Below, piece after piece: positions 1-11,333 of a DNA stretch of 64,000 bases. The notes below the pieces were generated by a model. It ran no database searches, had not been told where the DNA came from, and worked only from the letters and a program-made list of their open reading frames with translations. This stretch comes from Isoetes taiwanensis (lineage: Eukaryota > Streptophyta > Lycopodiopsida > Isoetales > Isoetaceae), in assembly GCA_021234155.1 (NCBI GenBank), contig JAJEKV010000002.1:1661882-1725881 (forward strand), read 5' to 3'. Each line of letters begins with the position of its first letter. The first letter of the stretch is position 1. A program made the position numbers and the translations under genes.

Positions 1-25
1 GCCAACAGCATCATCAAAATAATAC

Positions 26-2589
26 CTGTTTATTAGCTGGACTCCTTCCCCAAGACAGTCGAATCGTTTGCTGCCCAATGACATAACCATGAAGCTTCGA
101 CAGTGCCTCTTCTGCACTAGCCCTGAAGCCAGAAATCCAAAATTAGAAAAAGCAAAGCACAGCACGACTTTAGCAACTTAAAAGCATAAAGAAGCACCTA
201 GTAGTAAATTGCACAAAACCACATCCTTTCCCAACAGGAATCTTCACATAAACTATTTCACCAAATGAAGAGAAAACTTGTCTGAGATCATCATCTGTCA
301 CATTCTGGTCTAAACCACCAACAAAAACCTGCCAAAAGTGTCATTTTTGTCAAACAAGTACTCTACTATTACTCAAGTCCCTCCAAGTCAGTAATAACTG
401 ACAAAAGCAGCATGCTCACAGTGGTGTTGTTGGGATCGTTATCAACTGGGAACGGCTGTGGAGAGAAGCTTTGCTGGCCTTGATAAGGAGCTGCATGCAC
501 AACAAATAGGAATTACTATTAAGATCAACACCTTTGTCCATAAATAGAAATATATTCAACAATAAGAATGATTAACAGCGATAAATACTAATGTTCAAAA
601 CGGGGATGACAATGGCCTATGCTGTAAAATGTTTGCGCAGCTTCTTAATCAGTCACAATATATGCTAAATCGCCAGAACTCTATTACATATAAATGACAA
701 TGTCCAACCCTTTTAAAAGAAGTAGCAGCTTGAAGTGATAAGGAAAAATCATGACGGATATTTCCAGCCAAACACTGAGTTGCAGTTGCGCCAAATTAAA
801 AGCATTAACTCACTTACCACAATCTGCAGGAACTTCTCGGGCAAGAGACAAACAGGTAAACTGACCTAAATGAGGTGTCAACCACTAAATAAGATGCTTT
901 CCGTATGGAAGTATGTGTTCCATGGCCCACTTGTGTAGAAAGCCCCTTGCCCTCCTGCTTTAAAACAGCATCATTCTTATAAGCCCTCAAGGTTTCAACT
1001 GTACATTGATTCCAAGCTCAAGCAGTATTCAGATCTGCTGAATTGAAGGACGATATGAAAGCAGGAACTGCTATGTAAAGTTTAAGCAGAAACTGCTAAC
1101 AAATGGAATACCGAAAGCAGAAACTGCCATAAAAGGAATCTTGAAAGTCGCAAGAGCTAATTAATGTGTTTTCCAAAGAAAACTAGTTGTTTCAAAGAAC
1201 TGGTGAACAGTTACTACAACCAATTACAATGCAGAATTATATTGTACTTACTCATAGCAACATCACTTGCATCACTCCATGCAAAAAACTAAATAACGGT
1301 TACTAAAAAGCTGGCATAAATTCTGAAAGTTGTTCTGTTCCAAAGTATATATTACCTATTGTTTATATCAGCATAAATATAACCGACTCTGGTCCACAGT
1401 AAACCCGACTATAATGTGGAATGAACTAGACACAAAGAGCTCATTTGTTTTCCTTATTACCTGATTAAAGGATATTTATCTATAAAATGAGCCACTTAAA
1501 AGATAACACTTTCATACCCTTAGTTGTTGCTTGTTGGCCCGGCAAAGGCTTCTTAGGAGTGGCTGTGCTGATGCGCATAGGCCTGCTAGAGCAGTATATA
1601 CCATTCATCTCTGTCATTGCTCGTGATCTTTCTGATTCATCCCCAAACCTCACAAATCCATATCCTTTTGATCGTCCTGTTGTGGTATCCATCACAACTT
1701 TAGCTCCTTTGACAGAAGGATAGTGAGAACGGAAAGTTTCCTGCAACATGTAGTCTGTCACATCTGGAGCAAGATCGCCAACAAAAATAGAAAAGTCAGG
1801 ACCCATATCAGGGCGCCTTTCCCCAATTCCAAATGATGCCCAATTCAGTCGGAATGGTTGATCTGCATTAGGCATCATTGTGCCATTGAAAGTCTGGAGA
1901 ATGCTCTCAGCCATGGCATGGGAATTAAATTCAACAAAACCATAACCCTCAGATAATCCTGAGGCTTTGTTACGTATAACTTTCACAGATTGGACCTACA
2001 ACAAAACAGAAATATAAAGTCAATTACTATGCTTAAGAAAGACTAAAAAGGAATAAGATTCAGCCTAAGTAGCATTTCAACTCAGACTAAAGATTTGCAA
2101 CATTCAATAAAATAAGTCTAGCAACAAAATAAAACCACACATAGAACAGGGAGCTAGAATACATACAGGTGCAGAATTTCCAAAGCATTGGTATAAATAA
2201 TTTTCGTCCATCCACAACTGCAGATCTCCAACCCACAAGGTCCTAACTTCATCGGACTGTTGAGAGCCCTGTTGCTGCTGCTGCTGCTGCATCATTCCTT
2301 GTGCAGGCATCATCTGCTGAGCTTGCAACATTGCAGGCTGCATCTGCATTGCAGGTTGGGCCATCATACCCTGCGGTGGCAACAAGGGGGGAGGAGGCAA
2401 AACCTGAGGAGGCAACATTCCAGGCATCATTTGCTGCTGGCCCTGCACAGCAGGAGGCTGCTGCATCATCATCCAGGGTTGCTGTTGAATGGGCTGTTGT
2501 GAGGGAGGTTGCTGCTGTTGGGGAGGGCCCTGAGATTGTGCTTGCTGCTGGCCATCAGCTTGAGACGGCGGGCCTGGTGCCTGCATCAT
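26..2589 (-). CDS. RBP45/RBP47-type RNA-binding protein, 3' end off window
   Basis: This is a nuclear poly(A)/U-rich RNA-binding protein of the plant RBP45/RBP47 (ACBF) family with three RRMs. Five exons can be read on the minus strand: 2589-2167, 1995-1518, 490-420, 328-198 and 122-26. All have GT donors and AG acceptors, and they join in frame. Exon 1 gives a Q/P/M-rich N-terminus and the start of RRM1 (RTLWVGDLQLWMDENYL). Exon 2 holds the RNP1 of RRM1 (EGYGFVEF), then RRM2 with RNP2 (SIFVGDL) and RNP1 (KGYGFVRF). Exon 3 is a Q/P linker ending in DNDPNNTT. Exon 4 opens RRM3 (VFVGGL, CGFVQF) and exon 5 continues it to RLSWGRSP. A donor at 25 shows that coding continues beyond the window. I chose the first of two adjacent ATGs (2589). 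The glutamine-rich head, three RRMs and exon layout fit the family; the exact RBP45 versus RBP47 subgroup is uncertain. Confidence 0.93.
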
Positions 2590-3134
2590 GATGCTGTTCA
2601 ATAAAAGCTCTGCTTTTGCACCCAGCCGAATCTGGCTTTGCAACTCACAAACCAAGACAAATCCCCTCTTCTTGAAGGGACCCAACAAGCTCAAATCTAC
2701 TAGAAAGGAGAATAAGCAAGAAAAACAAACCCTACGAAACAAAAGCAAGCTACCGGAAGAAAGATGGGCAGAAGTAAAAAAAAAAGAAAGCGCCTCTTGA
2801 AACAAACCGGTTTGAAGAAGCTTGAAAAAGGTAAGCTGCCGGAAGGCCAAAGCAGGGCCGCTGCCGACGTGAGGTGCAGCGGATAAGAGAAGAAGCTCCA
2901 GGCGGTATAGAGAGCTTCACATAACTCACAGTCAGAAAGGAGTGCGTAGCAGCCGTTCGTTACCCACGTGCGCGAGATCTCGACGGTGTTAAGCACGTGG
3001 CAATAATACTAAGATGGGAAAACGGATGGTGAAGATCTTGTTCATCGCCGCGTTCGTGGAGCCCTAAAATAGCCGAATTTTATCAGGTTGTTTTACGATA
3101 TCTGCTTAAAATAGTAGCAAAAGATTTTTCTTTC
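2590..3134 (-). promoter_or_regulatory. 5' leader and promoter region of the RBP gene
   Basis: This is the sequence upstream of the RBP start, read on the minus strand. It has pyrimidine-rich and GC-rich stretches typical of a plant 5' leader. No convincing TATA box was found. A tRNA gene on the same strand lies just beyond it, so the promoter is probably less than 550 bp long. A run of four T (minus strand, 3122-3119) may end the tRNA transcript. Confidence 0.35.
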
Positions 3135-3158
3135 CGCTAGAAGGAGGGGTCGAACCTC

Positions 3159-3191
<33 letters not shown>

Positions 3192-3208
3192 AACTGAGCT
3201 ATTCCAGC
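3135..3208 (-). tRNA. trnN-GUU: tRNA-Asn (anticodon GTT)
   Basis: The complement folds as a complete 74-nt cloverleaf. The acceptor stem is GCTGGAA/TTCTAGC with discriminator G, the D arm carries AGCTCAGTTGGTTAGAGC, the anticodon loop is CTGTTAA, and the T arm contains GGTTCGACC (B box). There is no intron and no encoded CCA. The A box (TAGCTCAGTTGG) and B box are intact. A TTTT tract on the minus strand about 13 nt downstream would serve as the Pol III terminator. It looks like a functional nuclear tRNA-Asn gene. Confidence 0.96.
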
Positions 3209-4269
3209 AGTTGTTTTTTATTATGTAATTATTTTTATAAGATTTAAAAAACGCAAATGCTTCTCCCATCCTATTTGCAAGCGATCATGCCAATGGCATG
3301 AAACTTGAGACAATTCTCTGCAATGTGTTTTTCATTTGCTAGAATGGTCAACTCTAGCATTGTCTCATGTCTAGTGGACGTTAAACTTAGCATTCTAATA
3401 CGTTCTTTATATAAGAAGAAAATGGAAAAATGGATGCCTCTTCTTCTAAATAAAATCGTGCATGAAAGTAAAGGACGAGAAGGATTGGTGGGGTGGAACT
3501 TATTCTTGCACACTTGAAAAGGACCAACCAAATGGCATTGTAGGGGAACCAATTGGAATAAGATATTGTCACAAAGAACTCAACCACATCCCAATAGATG
3601 TGTTGTAGAAGTGCATGGCGACCACCACATATGTCATCACCACCAAGGTAGAAAGGAGCCGTCTGGGTATTGTTATATTAAACAAGTTACGTGGGGCTAG
3701 TTGTTGTATTCGAGCATGATAGAATGCTCCATCATGAGCTGCATCTCACATTCTCTCAGTTCTTTGAAATTCATGAAATATTAAATCCCTACACCCTAAA
3801 CCCAGCTGCCAGACATTGATTTAGGTTTAGGGTTAGGATTTACTGGTTACGCCTACCCTAACCCTACAACCTATTGTGTTGATTTGATAAATTTTAAATA
3901 TCCCATTTGGTTGTCCATAGTAACAGGCAGCTGGTTGCAGCAGAGCGATGTTTTAGGAGAAGTCGCGCTGGGAGACCATCAGGCACATCGAGCTTTTCTC
4001 AAAATAAATGGTTTGATGACTACTACAAAGAACTTAAGTGATAACTCAAGCTGGTAATTGATCTTGTTTTTCACTTGCAAGCAGTCAAAGGAAATGGAGC
4101 TTTCCTCAAATGCAAGAAGACACAATACATTGTAGAACATCAAAGGGGAATATTTTACCTCCTGACTGCTACCCATTAATATTTTGGAGGAGAATATTGT
4201 AGAAATCCATGTAGCCTCTTATTAACATCTCTTAAGAGCAATGGATGCAGTATTCGATACAACTCTAAG
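3209..4269. other. Intergenic, no gene seen
   Basis: AT-rich spacer with no supported coding sequence. Short telomere-like words (CCCTAAACCC, TTTAGGGTTAGG, CCCTAACCCT) occur on both strands between 3789 and 3866, but they are scattered and imperfect. Confidence 0.5.
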
Positions 4270-4914
4270 ATCTTCATGTGGCCCAAAATACTATGCCAAT
4301 ACAAATTGGTTCCATATTGCATATAACGGACGTATACGTCACCCAAGGCTTGCAACACCTTGCAAATGATAAGGTAGCGGCTGGCATACTGGCAGAACTA
4401 TTGAAATGGGTTGGACCTCATATTGCCCCAGTCTTGATCAATATATTCAATAGGACTCTCCAGGAATGCTTTTCCTCCCAATGGACCGTCAGCAGAGTAG
4501 TTCCAATATATAAAGCAGGTGATTGGCACTATCCTGCCAGTTACTGCACAACTATGATAACCGTCTGTTTACAAAATTCTTGAACAGCAATTGTCAGCAT
4601 GGGTGAGGAAATAGGAGGTTCCCGCACTTGGATAGGCAGGTTTTAGATCTAAACATTCCACCATTGAGCACATCTCTGTATCTACCATGTTCAAGGATAA
4701 TAAAAATAAACAACATGATTTGTAATGTTGTTTCAAAAACTTTGCGAACGCTTTTGATATTGTCTTCGTGGGGAGAAATTGTGGGAGAGGTTAGTGCAAG
4801 TAGAAGTCCCTCAAGAACTGCAATATGCAGTATAGTGCTATACATGAAATATTTTCAGCTCAAATGTTGCCATCATGTCACCTTATCAAGAGCAAAGATA
4901 CCTAAATCCAAGGA
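4270..4914 (+). mobile_element. LINE-A, 5' half of the reverse transcriptase (decayed)
   Basis: This is the remains of a non-LTR retrotransposon ORF2. Frame 1 around 4350-4545 reads AELLKWVGPHIAPVLINIFN and WTVSRVVPIYKAGD, the start of a plant LINE reverse transcriptase. A frame change gives YKILEQQLSAWVRK near 4574. The trace continues through GFR, then a DFAKAFD-like stretch near 4740, then VQVEVPQELQYAV near 4795. At least three frameshifts and several stops show it is dead. The reading breaks off at 4908-4914 (CCAAGGA), where the AAGG tract begins. The rest of the same domain resumes on the same strand at 6679. Confidence 0.82.
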
Positions 4915-5253
4915 AGGAAGGAAGGAAGGAAGGAAGGAAGGGAAGGAAGGAAGGAAGGAAGGAAGGAAGGAAAGGAAGGAAGGAAGGAAGGAAGGAAGGA
5001 AGGAAGGAAGGAAGGAAGGAAGGAAGGAAGGAAGGAAGGGAAGGAAGGAAGGAAGGAAGGAAGGAAGGAAGGAAGGAAGGAAGGAAGGAAGGAAGGAAGG
5101 AAGGAAGGAAGGAAGGAAGGGAAGGAAGGAAGGAAGGAAGGAAGGAAGGAAGGAAGGAAGGAAGGAAGGAAGGAAGGGAAGGGAAGGGAAGGAAGGAAGG
5201 AAGGAAGGAAGGAAGGAAGGAAGGAAGGAAGGGAAGGAAGGAAGGAAGGAAGG
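4909..5253. repeat. (AAGG)n microsatellite, about 345 bp
   Basis: Nearly pure GGAA/AAGG tetranucleotide repeat with a few GGGAA interruptions, for example near 4939, 5038, 5119 and 5174-5187. It sits directly at the 3' end of the minus-strand LINE-B. It is therefore best read as that element's tail, greatly expanded, rather than an independent satellite. The long KEGR and FLPS open frames across it are by-products of the repeat. Confidence 0.95.
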
Positions 5254-6678
5254 TTGTTTTATCATCCACGGAGGCCAATTGGCCTATGGGGGACGGGTGT
5301 AAAGAAGGAAAACCCTCATCTTGAGGGAAAATTGGTCGCAGATTACCATAAATATACAAATATTACGAATTCCCAAGACTCTGATAGGGTTCCCGGGGCG
5401 AGGTGAGTCCGCTAGATCCAAAACCTCTTTGGAGGTAGGGAGCCAGGGATTTTCACGGCTGCAACGAGTAGCTCTCATGCGAAGGGCACTGTGTCTACCA
5501 AGAGAACGTGAGCGAGCCCGACCGACTACCACCTGAAGGCATGGCTTTTATCTCAACAACTCTAGCTGCAACACCGAAAGTCCTGCCCCGTGGTTTCTCC
5601 AACCCACCGACCCGCCCTCAAGCCGAAGATGGTGGGCCCCCGTCAATGGACGCTGATGATCCCGCGCTTCTTCATGGGCAACGAGAACGCTGGTAGAGCT
5701 GTGGCCTCGAACTGGGGTGGGGTTTATGTGTTGTTTGTAGTGTGTGTTTCTAAAGCATGGTGGTCCCGAGCTTCCCCATGAAACAAGAGTCCAAGTACCC
5801 CCTCGGCCCTATCCCGGCCGGCGTCTCAGGCACTGGACGCACCTATGTACGCCTATCGCCGTTCGGTTCCAAATAACTGGGCTCTCTTGTCCTTCCAACA
5901 AGCCCCGTGGATCGCGGGCTCATCGCCACAGCGTAAAGCCAAGTGCGGGGAGGCGAGTGTCGCCCATGCTATGCTGGCCACCTTCTGGAGATAAACAATG
6001 TGTCTATCGAGGGCCGCATGTTGCAGGGGCATGAATCTGTCTCCTCGCAACAAGATCGATATGGAACTTAGGGCTTGACCCCAAGTGCGCGTCAAAAATG
6101 CCTTCGGACTCGCTCTAGAAGTCGTTCCAAGTCGCCAAACACACCACCGGGCCCCATACCTCGACCCCATCTGTAAGAACCGGCTCCATCGATTGCGGGA
6201 ACAAATGTATTTGGTGGCCCCGACCATACAACCGCCGTGACTATTGTTTTGCATTGCGCATATCGCCTTTCAACCTGCGGTCACCAAGGCTAATGGATGC
6301 ATCCCAATACATTGAGGGCGGAAATTCCACCCCGGTACTTGTAGGCGGGTGTGACCCTACCATCCGCCACGATAAGTGGGGAGGTCTTTGTATGACGGAG
6401 GAGGATATGAGGACCACCTTAGTCTTGGCCAGGTTGACACGCATGTCCGTCGCCTGGCAGAATGTGTCCAGGGCATCTAGGTATGCCTGCATGCCCTCTG
6501 GTGTATGGGCCAAGAGGTCGAACATCAGCATAGATGAGCTGTCGGATGACCTGGTGCAAGAGCTGTATACCGTCCCCCCCCATTGGCAGCAAGCCAGGCT
6601 TCCAATTGGTCAATGTAAAGTCCAAAGAGTGTGGGTGAGAGAGGACAACCTTGCCTAACTCCAATGCTGCTAAGTGCA
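5254..6678 (-). mobile_element. LINE-B, 5'-truncated non-LTR retrotransposon inserted in LINE-A
   Basis: Read on the minus strand, the element starts in the middle of the reverse transcriptase with GVRQGCPLSPTLFGLYIDQL (about 6665-6605). It continues through a frameshifted YAD catalytic box (about 6530), LAHTPEGMQAYLDALDTFC and VNLAKTKVVLIS. Around 6110-5860 it gives the C-terminal region of plant LINE ORF2 (MPLQHAALDRHIVYLQKV, CWKDKRAQLF). About 600 bp of 3' non-coding sequence follow, ending in a 12-bp stem (5273-5284), then CTCCGTGGATGATAAAAC, then the AAGG tail. CCAAGGA occurs at both edges (4908-4914 and 6679-6685) as a likely target duplication. It is less decayed than LINE-A, consistent with later arrival. 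Confidence 0.85.
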
Positions 6679-8060
6679 CCAAGGATGTCCACTCTCTCTC
6701 ATGTTATTGTGTATGTTGATCAACATGAGGATTGGCTTGCTCAGCATGGAGGAGGAGGAGCATGTCTTGCTCATACATCATTAGCCATTAGATATATATT
6801 GATGGCATAAATATGTTAGATCACATCCCAGCAAGTAATGCAGCAGCATCTGGACGCATTAAATACTTTATGTCAAGTCGCGGGTCAACATGACAAAGAC
6901 CAAGGTATTTCTGATATCATTTTCTATGCAGTATAAACAGTCTCACTTCATTTATGAGGCTCAAAATATAGAAGTCATGCAACATATAAATGCCTTTAGG
7001 AGTGTCTACTACCACCATATACTGTTGTATTCATCAACAAATGATAGCGGGTTGGAAACTCAGAGGATTTACATATGTTGGGCGTACAGAACATGTGTGT
7101 TCAACTATAGGGGATTTTTTTGACCATGTTATGTAGGCATTACTTACCGTTAAAAGGTTTTCTTCATACCTTAAGGGTTAAATTAGCCACCCTATCAATG
7201 CAGATATATCCCCTTATATTATAAGTGAATCTCTCAAGGTTGGAAAGCTCTCTATGCTATGTAAAACATTTGCCACAAACATAGATTTATGATTGCTCCC
7301 ATCAGGTACACTTGTTCAAGACTCTGATAGAACTAATTCTTCTATTTGTAGTGGAAGTATAGCAGTCAGTGATATCACTTACCACTTGGGAAGATCTGTA
7401 ATACATCCAGAAAGCCTTTTTTTGACCCGGATTCTTGGAGTAAATTCCATGGTTCCACATCCAATTCTTCTACAAGTGACATGATTCTTGTCTCTACAAC
7501 ATACTAGTTTAGAGCTTCATACTCTATTGCCAAAAGGTGGTAAATATGGGAGAATCTGACTTCTCAACCTCACCTACATAATGGCCATGGGTTTGCAGCA
7601 TTTCAAAGCCTTTTGGAAGGAGAAATGCACAGGTTGGTGGCATGTGCAGAAATAAGGATCGATACAGCTACAAAATGATAAAGATCAAACTCGATTGGAA
7701 CAGTCTCTTGACATATGCTTCATGGGAAGCTTTGGAGTGCTAGTGCTTTGAAAATGGTCAAGGCAGCACATTATAAAAGCCAGATTAATCTGATACTTGC
7801 ATGTGGTCCAAAGCAGTACCTATTGTCACATTTGTTTATGAAATGGCGTAGAACAATTGTATCCATTTTCCCTGGTGCACACCTCTTAGGATCGAAACAG
7901 GCAAATGGGCCCACGAGGAGCATGAGAATTGGGCATGTTAGTGTTGCCAAATGAAAGCCATTACAGATGAATGACTTCAAATTTATCCAGTGTTTGCAGC
8001 TATAGGAGCATGATATGTCGACTTGATTACACCTAATCAGCCACTACACACGATCTTCCG
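6679..8060 (+). mobile_element. LINE-A, 3' half of ORF2 (decayed)
   Basis: The plus-strand LINE interrupted at 4908 resumes here. It starts with HQGCPLS near 6676, then YVDQHEDWLAQHGGGG (about 6704). LDALNTLCQVAG and VNMTKTKVFLIS (about 6853-6920) correspond to the region after the YADD box. FIYEAQNIEV (about 6951), LTRILGVNSMVPHPILLQ (about 7423) and YLLSHLFMKWRRTIVSIFPG (about 7810) follow. The end is the LINE C-terminal IETGKWAHEEHENWAC-CC-like segment (about 7893). Frames change several times and stops are common. The right boundary is not sharp. Confidence 0.8.
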
Positions 8061-8199
8061 GAGAGTAAACATTGTGTTTTTTGTTGCTTTTTGAGATAAC
8101 ATGCTTTCCTTTGTGTTTTTACAAGGATGGTTGGAATGGCAAACGAAAGGATGTCATGTTGGTTCTTGTTTTCTGCATTAGTTTGTATACAATTCATTC

Positions 8200-8605
8200 T
8201 CACTACGCTCGACCTAGTAGACCGTCATTTGCTGTAACTGCCGAGGTAGAAGCATCTGTGGGAGATAGTGCTATTGAAATGGATTATATACTTGAGGGTG
8301 TGAATCAAGATGATGTGAACAATTTTATGGAGAGTTTTATAAAGGAAGACTGCTTTTGTCAAGATTTTATTGAGTCAGATGCCAAGGATGAGGACTGTTA
8401 AGAATTCATAGCTATAGATGAAAAATGCTGAAGGAAATTGAAGGAGGTGGTAAGGACAAGTCACCTAAGGTGATTTTGTGGGCCAAGAAGAAGTTTGACA
8501 AGTGGAGGGCCTAAGCAGAGCAACTGAGCTCGATTCCAATTGAAGAAATCCCTCTACCGAAGTTAAATGACATGCTTGTAAGATTTTTAATACAAGTGTC
8601 AAGGC
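8200..8605 (+). pseudogene. Possible DUF3504/Crypton-type recombinase relic
   Basis: An open frame of 109 codons (8072-8401) ends in an acidic stretch (FMESFIKEDCFCQDFIESDA). After its stop, another frame gives KSPKVILWAKKKFDKWR, one stop, then IPIEEIPLPKLNDMLVRF at about 8540-8590. The order WAxxxFxxWR, then PLPxLxxMLxRFxxxV, resembles the start of the DUF3504 domain of ZMYM/Crypton-derived tyrosine recombinases. The match is short and read by eye. The reading stops at 8606, where a gypsy LTR fragment begins, so any gene here is truncated. The N-terminal part of the open frame may instead be the tail of LINE-A. Confidence 0.35.
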
Positions 8606-8996
8606 CTACAAAAAGTAGGATCAGTTGCACTACCTTGAACTCCCCGAGTTCCCCGCAGCCTTGAGCTCCCAGAACTCCCCACGCACAACTGAAAACTAAT
8701 CCCCAGGATTAGCCTGAAGCTCTGCTTATGGTTCTACCCAATAACTACTACTGCTAAAGCAGTATTGCTCAAAACAAGAGCAAACACAAATAATGGAGAA
8801 ATCTCCAACTGTCAAAGAAACCTTGGAAATTACTCCAAAGAGGTCGATATGACTTCCAGCTATCTCAAAGAGACAAACTAGCATAAAACACAGCAGAGGT
8901 AAAGACAGGAGAGTTCAATCTGATCAGAGGGAAGGTGCCTTCTGATTTTCGTGTCCCTCTCCAAAAGCCCCTAATATGCTTATATAACTTGCTCTA
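8606..8996 (-). mobile_element. Gy1 LTR fragment, reverse orientation
   Basis: This segment is the reverse complement of about 37785-38177, the Gy1 LTR. The shared blocks include the LTR end with its GTAGTGCA-like terminus, the CTCCAAAAGCCCCTAATATG block and the TATA-like TTATATAAGC (about 8977-8990 on the minus strand). The match ends at about 8996, so most of U3 is missing. It abuts plus-strand gag sequence, so the LTR and the coding region point in opposite directions. Confidence 0.75.
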
Positions 8997-11080
8997 CTCC
9001 AGGGTATCCACCTGGAGGATTTGCCTGTAGTTGACTTTGAGACATTACTACAGGCACAACCCAGTGTAGAGTTATCAGTACCTCCTGTAACTCCGGTTGA
9101 TCTAGTACCTACGATGACTGCGATTAGTGTACAACCTACTACTGGAACTGAATGCCCTGGGGGTATTTCCGTGTCACAAAGAGTGTACTCTTACAACATC
9201 AATACTGACGACTGCAACAGTAGTTACTACTACACAAGGGGGTTCCCAGGAGACCAATCTCTGGTTGCTAAAACCCTGAATAACATGCAAAGGCAAATGA
9301 ACCGCTGGATTATTGAGAGTGCTGCCCGAGAGCAATGCTTAAAGGAGTCCCTTGGATGGTTCTTGCAGAATTCTAAAAGTGTTGAAAATAACCCTACAAC
9401 CCAAGCGGTACGGAGTACTGCTAGGGGACGAGCGGGTACGAGTGCACCATCTGGGGTTGGTCGCATTGTGCCAGATATAGCAAACCCAGCTGTTGGTGAG
9501 CCTTATGAAGAGACCTTGAATGGACTTTCAGAGGAGGAGATCAAGGCTTTTGAGAAGATGAAGGTGCCAGAATTCGATGGAACTGGTACGCCAGAGGATG
9601 CCACACTCTAGTTTGGTCGTATGAAGTTATATTATATGGTTACTAAGAAAAGCAATACAACAAAGGTTTTGCATGCTTCTCTTAAGCTAAAAGGTGTTGT
9701 TGCTTCATGGTGGGCTATCCACACTGACAGCGGAAAGACCTTCCGGTCTTGGACCGAATTTTGTAACCAATTTAAAGATGAGTATACGCCTCATTTTGAT
9801 AGTCGTCATGCACTTATATCACTCAGGAAGTCGGTGCAAATCACAGGAGTATGTGAGTAAGCTCGGAGGGTTGTTTGCGGGACTTCTCGACCTTACCCCT
9901 CAGATGAGGGTAGATCACTTTGTGAATGGCCTGAAGGAAACTAGTATTAAGATACACCTCTTGCAAGCAGAACCCAAAGGCTTCAAGGAAGCAATTGAAC
10001 TTGCAAGAAAGCTAGTTGATCATGAAGAAACTCAAAAGACCAAGAAGAGTTTGATTGAAAGTCAAAACGAACTGGAAATTCTGCGAATGGAGCGTCATCT
10101 TCTAAGAAAAGAAAACGGAATCAGTCAAACAAAAAGGCTCCAGGGCAATCTAAAGATTCCAGTCAGAAAAAGGCAGCTATAAAGTGTTATAACTGTCAGG
10201 GCATGGGGCATTACGCGAAGGAATGTCCTAAGCCGTAAAAGCCAAAGAAAACGGTAGCCACAACTTCCAAAACACCATTGGATGGTGAAGGCATGAAGAT
10301 GTTGTCGGCTATCATGAGGGAAGAAAACATGGTAAATGTTTCTTCTAAAGTTTTCTTTGGTAAAGTTATTCGTGTTCTAGGTAGAATCAAAGAAAATAAT
10401 ATGGTTGTTCTTATTGATTCTGCGAACACTGACAATTTCTTGTCTGCAGACTTAGCAAAGGAGCTAGGCCTAAAACTGACAAGGGTGACTCCATATGTGG
10501 TTGAAGGAGAGGCGGGGCCTCAGCGTGGGGATCAATAAGCGCAAGGCGTGGACTTGATACTTCAGGATAGAAGTTCTAAAGCAGTACAGTTCAAAATTGA
10601 TGTTGACTTAATCAATTTAAAACATTATGATGCCATTTTGGGATAAAGCGGTTTCAAACTGCACGTCTGCTCATTGACTGCGCATTCCATGTATTAACTT
10701 TTGAGTTAGAGAACTCTAAGTCTGTTAGTATACAAGGATCACCTTATGTGGAGTCAGGGAAATTGTTATCGGCCACTCAGACCAAAATTGCTTTTAGAGT
10801 GAATAATAATCAAGTTTTTGGGTTATATTTATATAATAATGATATATGTGTAAAAACTTGGAATTCACTTGTAGAGTAACCGAATGTAAGCTCCCAACTT
10901 CATCCTCAATTACTTGATCTTTTGGAAACATACAAGGATGTGTTTCCTGAGGAGTTGCCTCTAGGGACACCTCCGTCAAGGGGAGTGGAGCATGAGATTG
11001 ATCTTGAGCCTGAAACTAAACCAACGGCAAGAGCACCTTACCGTTTGAGTCCTCTTGAGTTAGAGGAACTGTAATGGGCT
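8997..11080 (+). mobile_element. Gy1 copy A: truncated Ty3/gypsy gag-protease-RT start
   Basis: Gag can be followed from 9021 (ETLNGLSEEEIKAFEKMKVP near 9508; a stop near 9609) through a second frame (9621-10182). Its nucleocapsid zinc knuckle is CYNCQGMGHYAKECP (about 10187-10231). The aspartic protease follows at 10278-10538; its active site reads VVLIDSANTDNF, so the usual DSG/DTG glycine is replaced. The RT leader (RAPYRLSPLELEE) follows, and the match ends at 11080 before any catalytic RT motif. Frameshifts and stops at 9609, 10236 and 10537 make it inactive. The same proteins occur inverted at 38.2-39.6 kb. Confidence 0.85.
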
Positions 11081-11333
11081 TGCCAAGCTGGCCTCTCCGG
11101 TGCAGTTTGAGATCCTGTTGGTTTCATTACATTACTACTAACACTTGACAAGGGAGATTGGGCTAATTAAATATCTTATGCAACTTGTAAACTCATATAA
11201 CACGATAAAGAATCCAATCTTTATTTCCATTAAATATCTAACAAGCGTTGAAGTAAAATCATATAGTACATGTATATACATCCAAAATCTTCAACAATGT
11301 CAAACCCACAATCCATATAACTATTAATTATGA
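11081..11333. other. Spacer after truncated Gy1 copy
   Basis: AT-rich sequence with no supported gene or repeat. Confidence 0.4.

Noticed and set aside
2260-2800. Plus-strand frames of 70-96 codons opposite RBP exon 1
   Set aside because: They are antisense shadows of the Q/P/M-rich exon.
3785-3870. Interstitial telomere array
   Set aside because: Only a few scattered TTTAGGG-like words in both orientations, not a tandem array.
4628-5359. Long open frames on both strands across the AAGG tract (lysine/glutamate/glycine or phenylalanine/leucine/proline/serine repeats)
   Set aside because: They are a direct by-product of a stop-free tetranucleotide repeat and have no independent evidence as genes.
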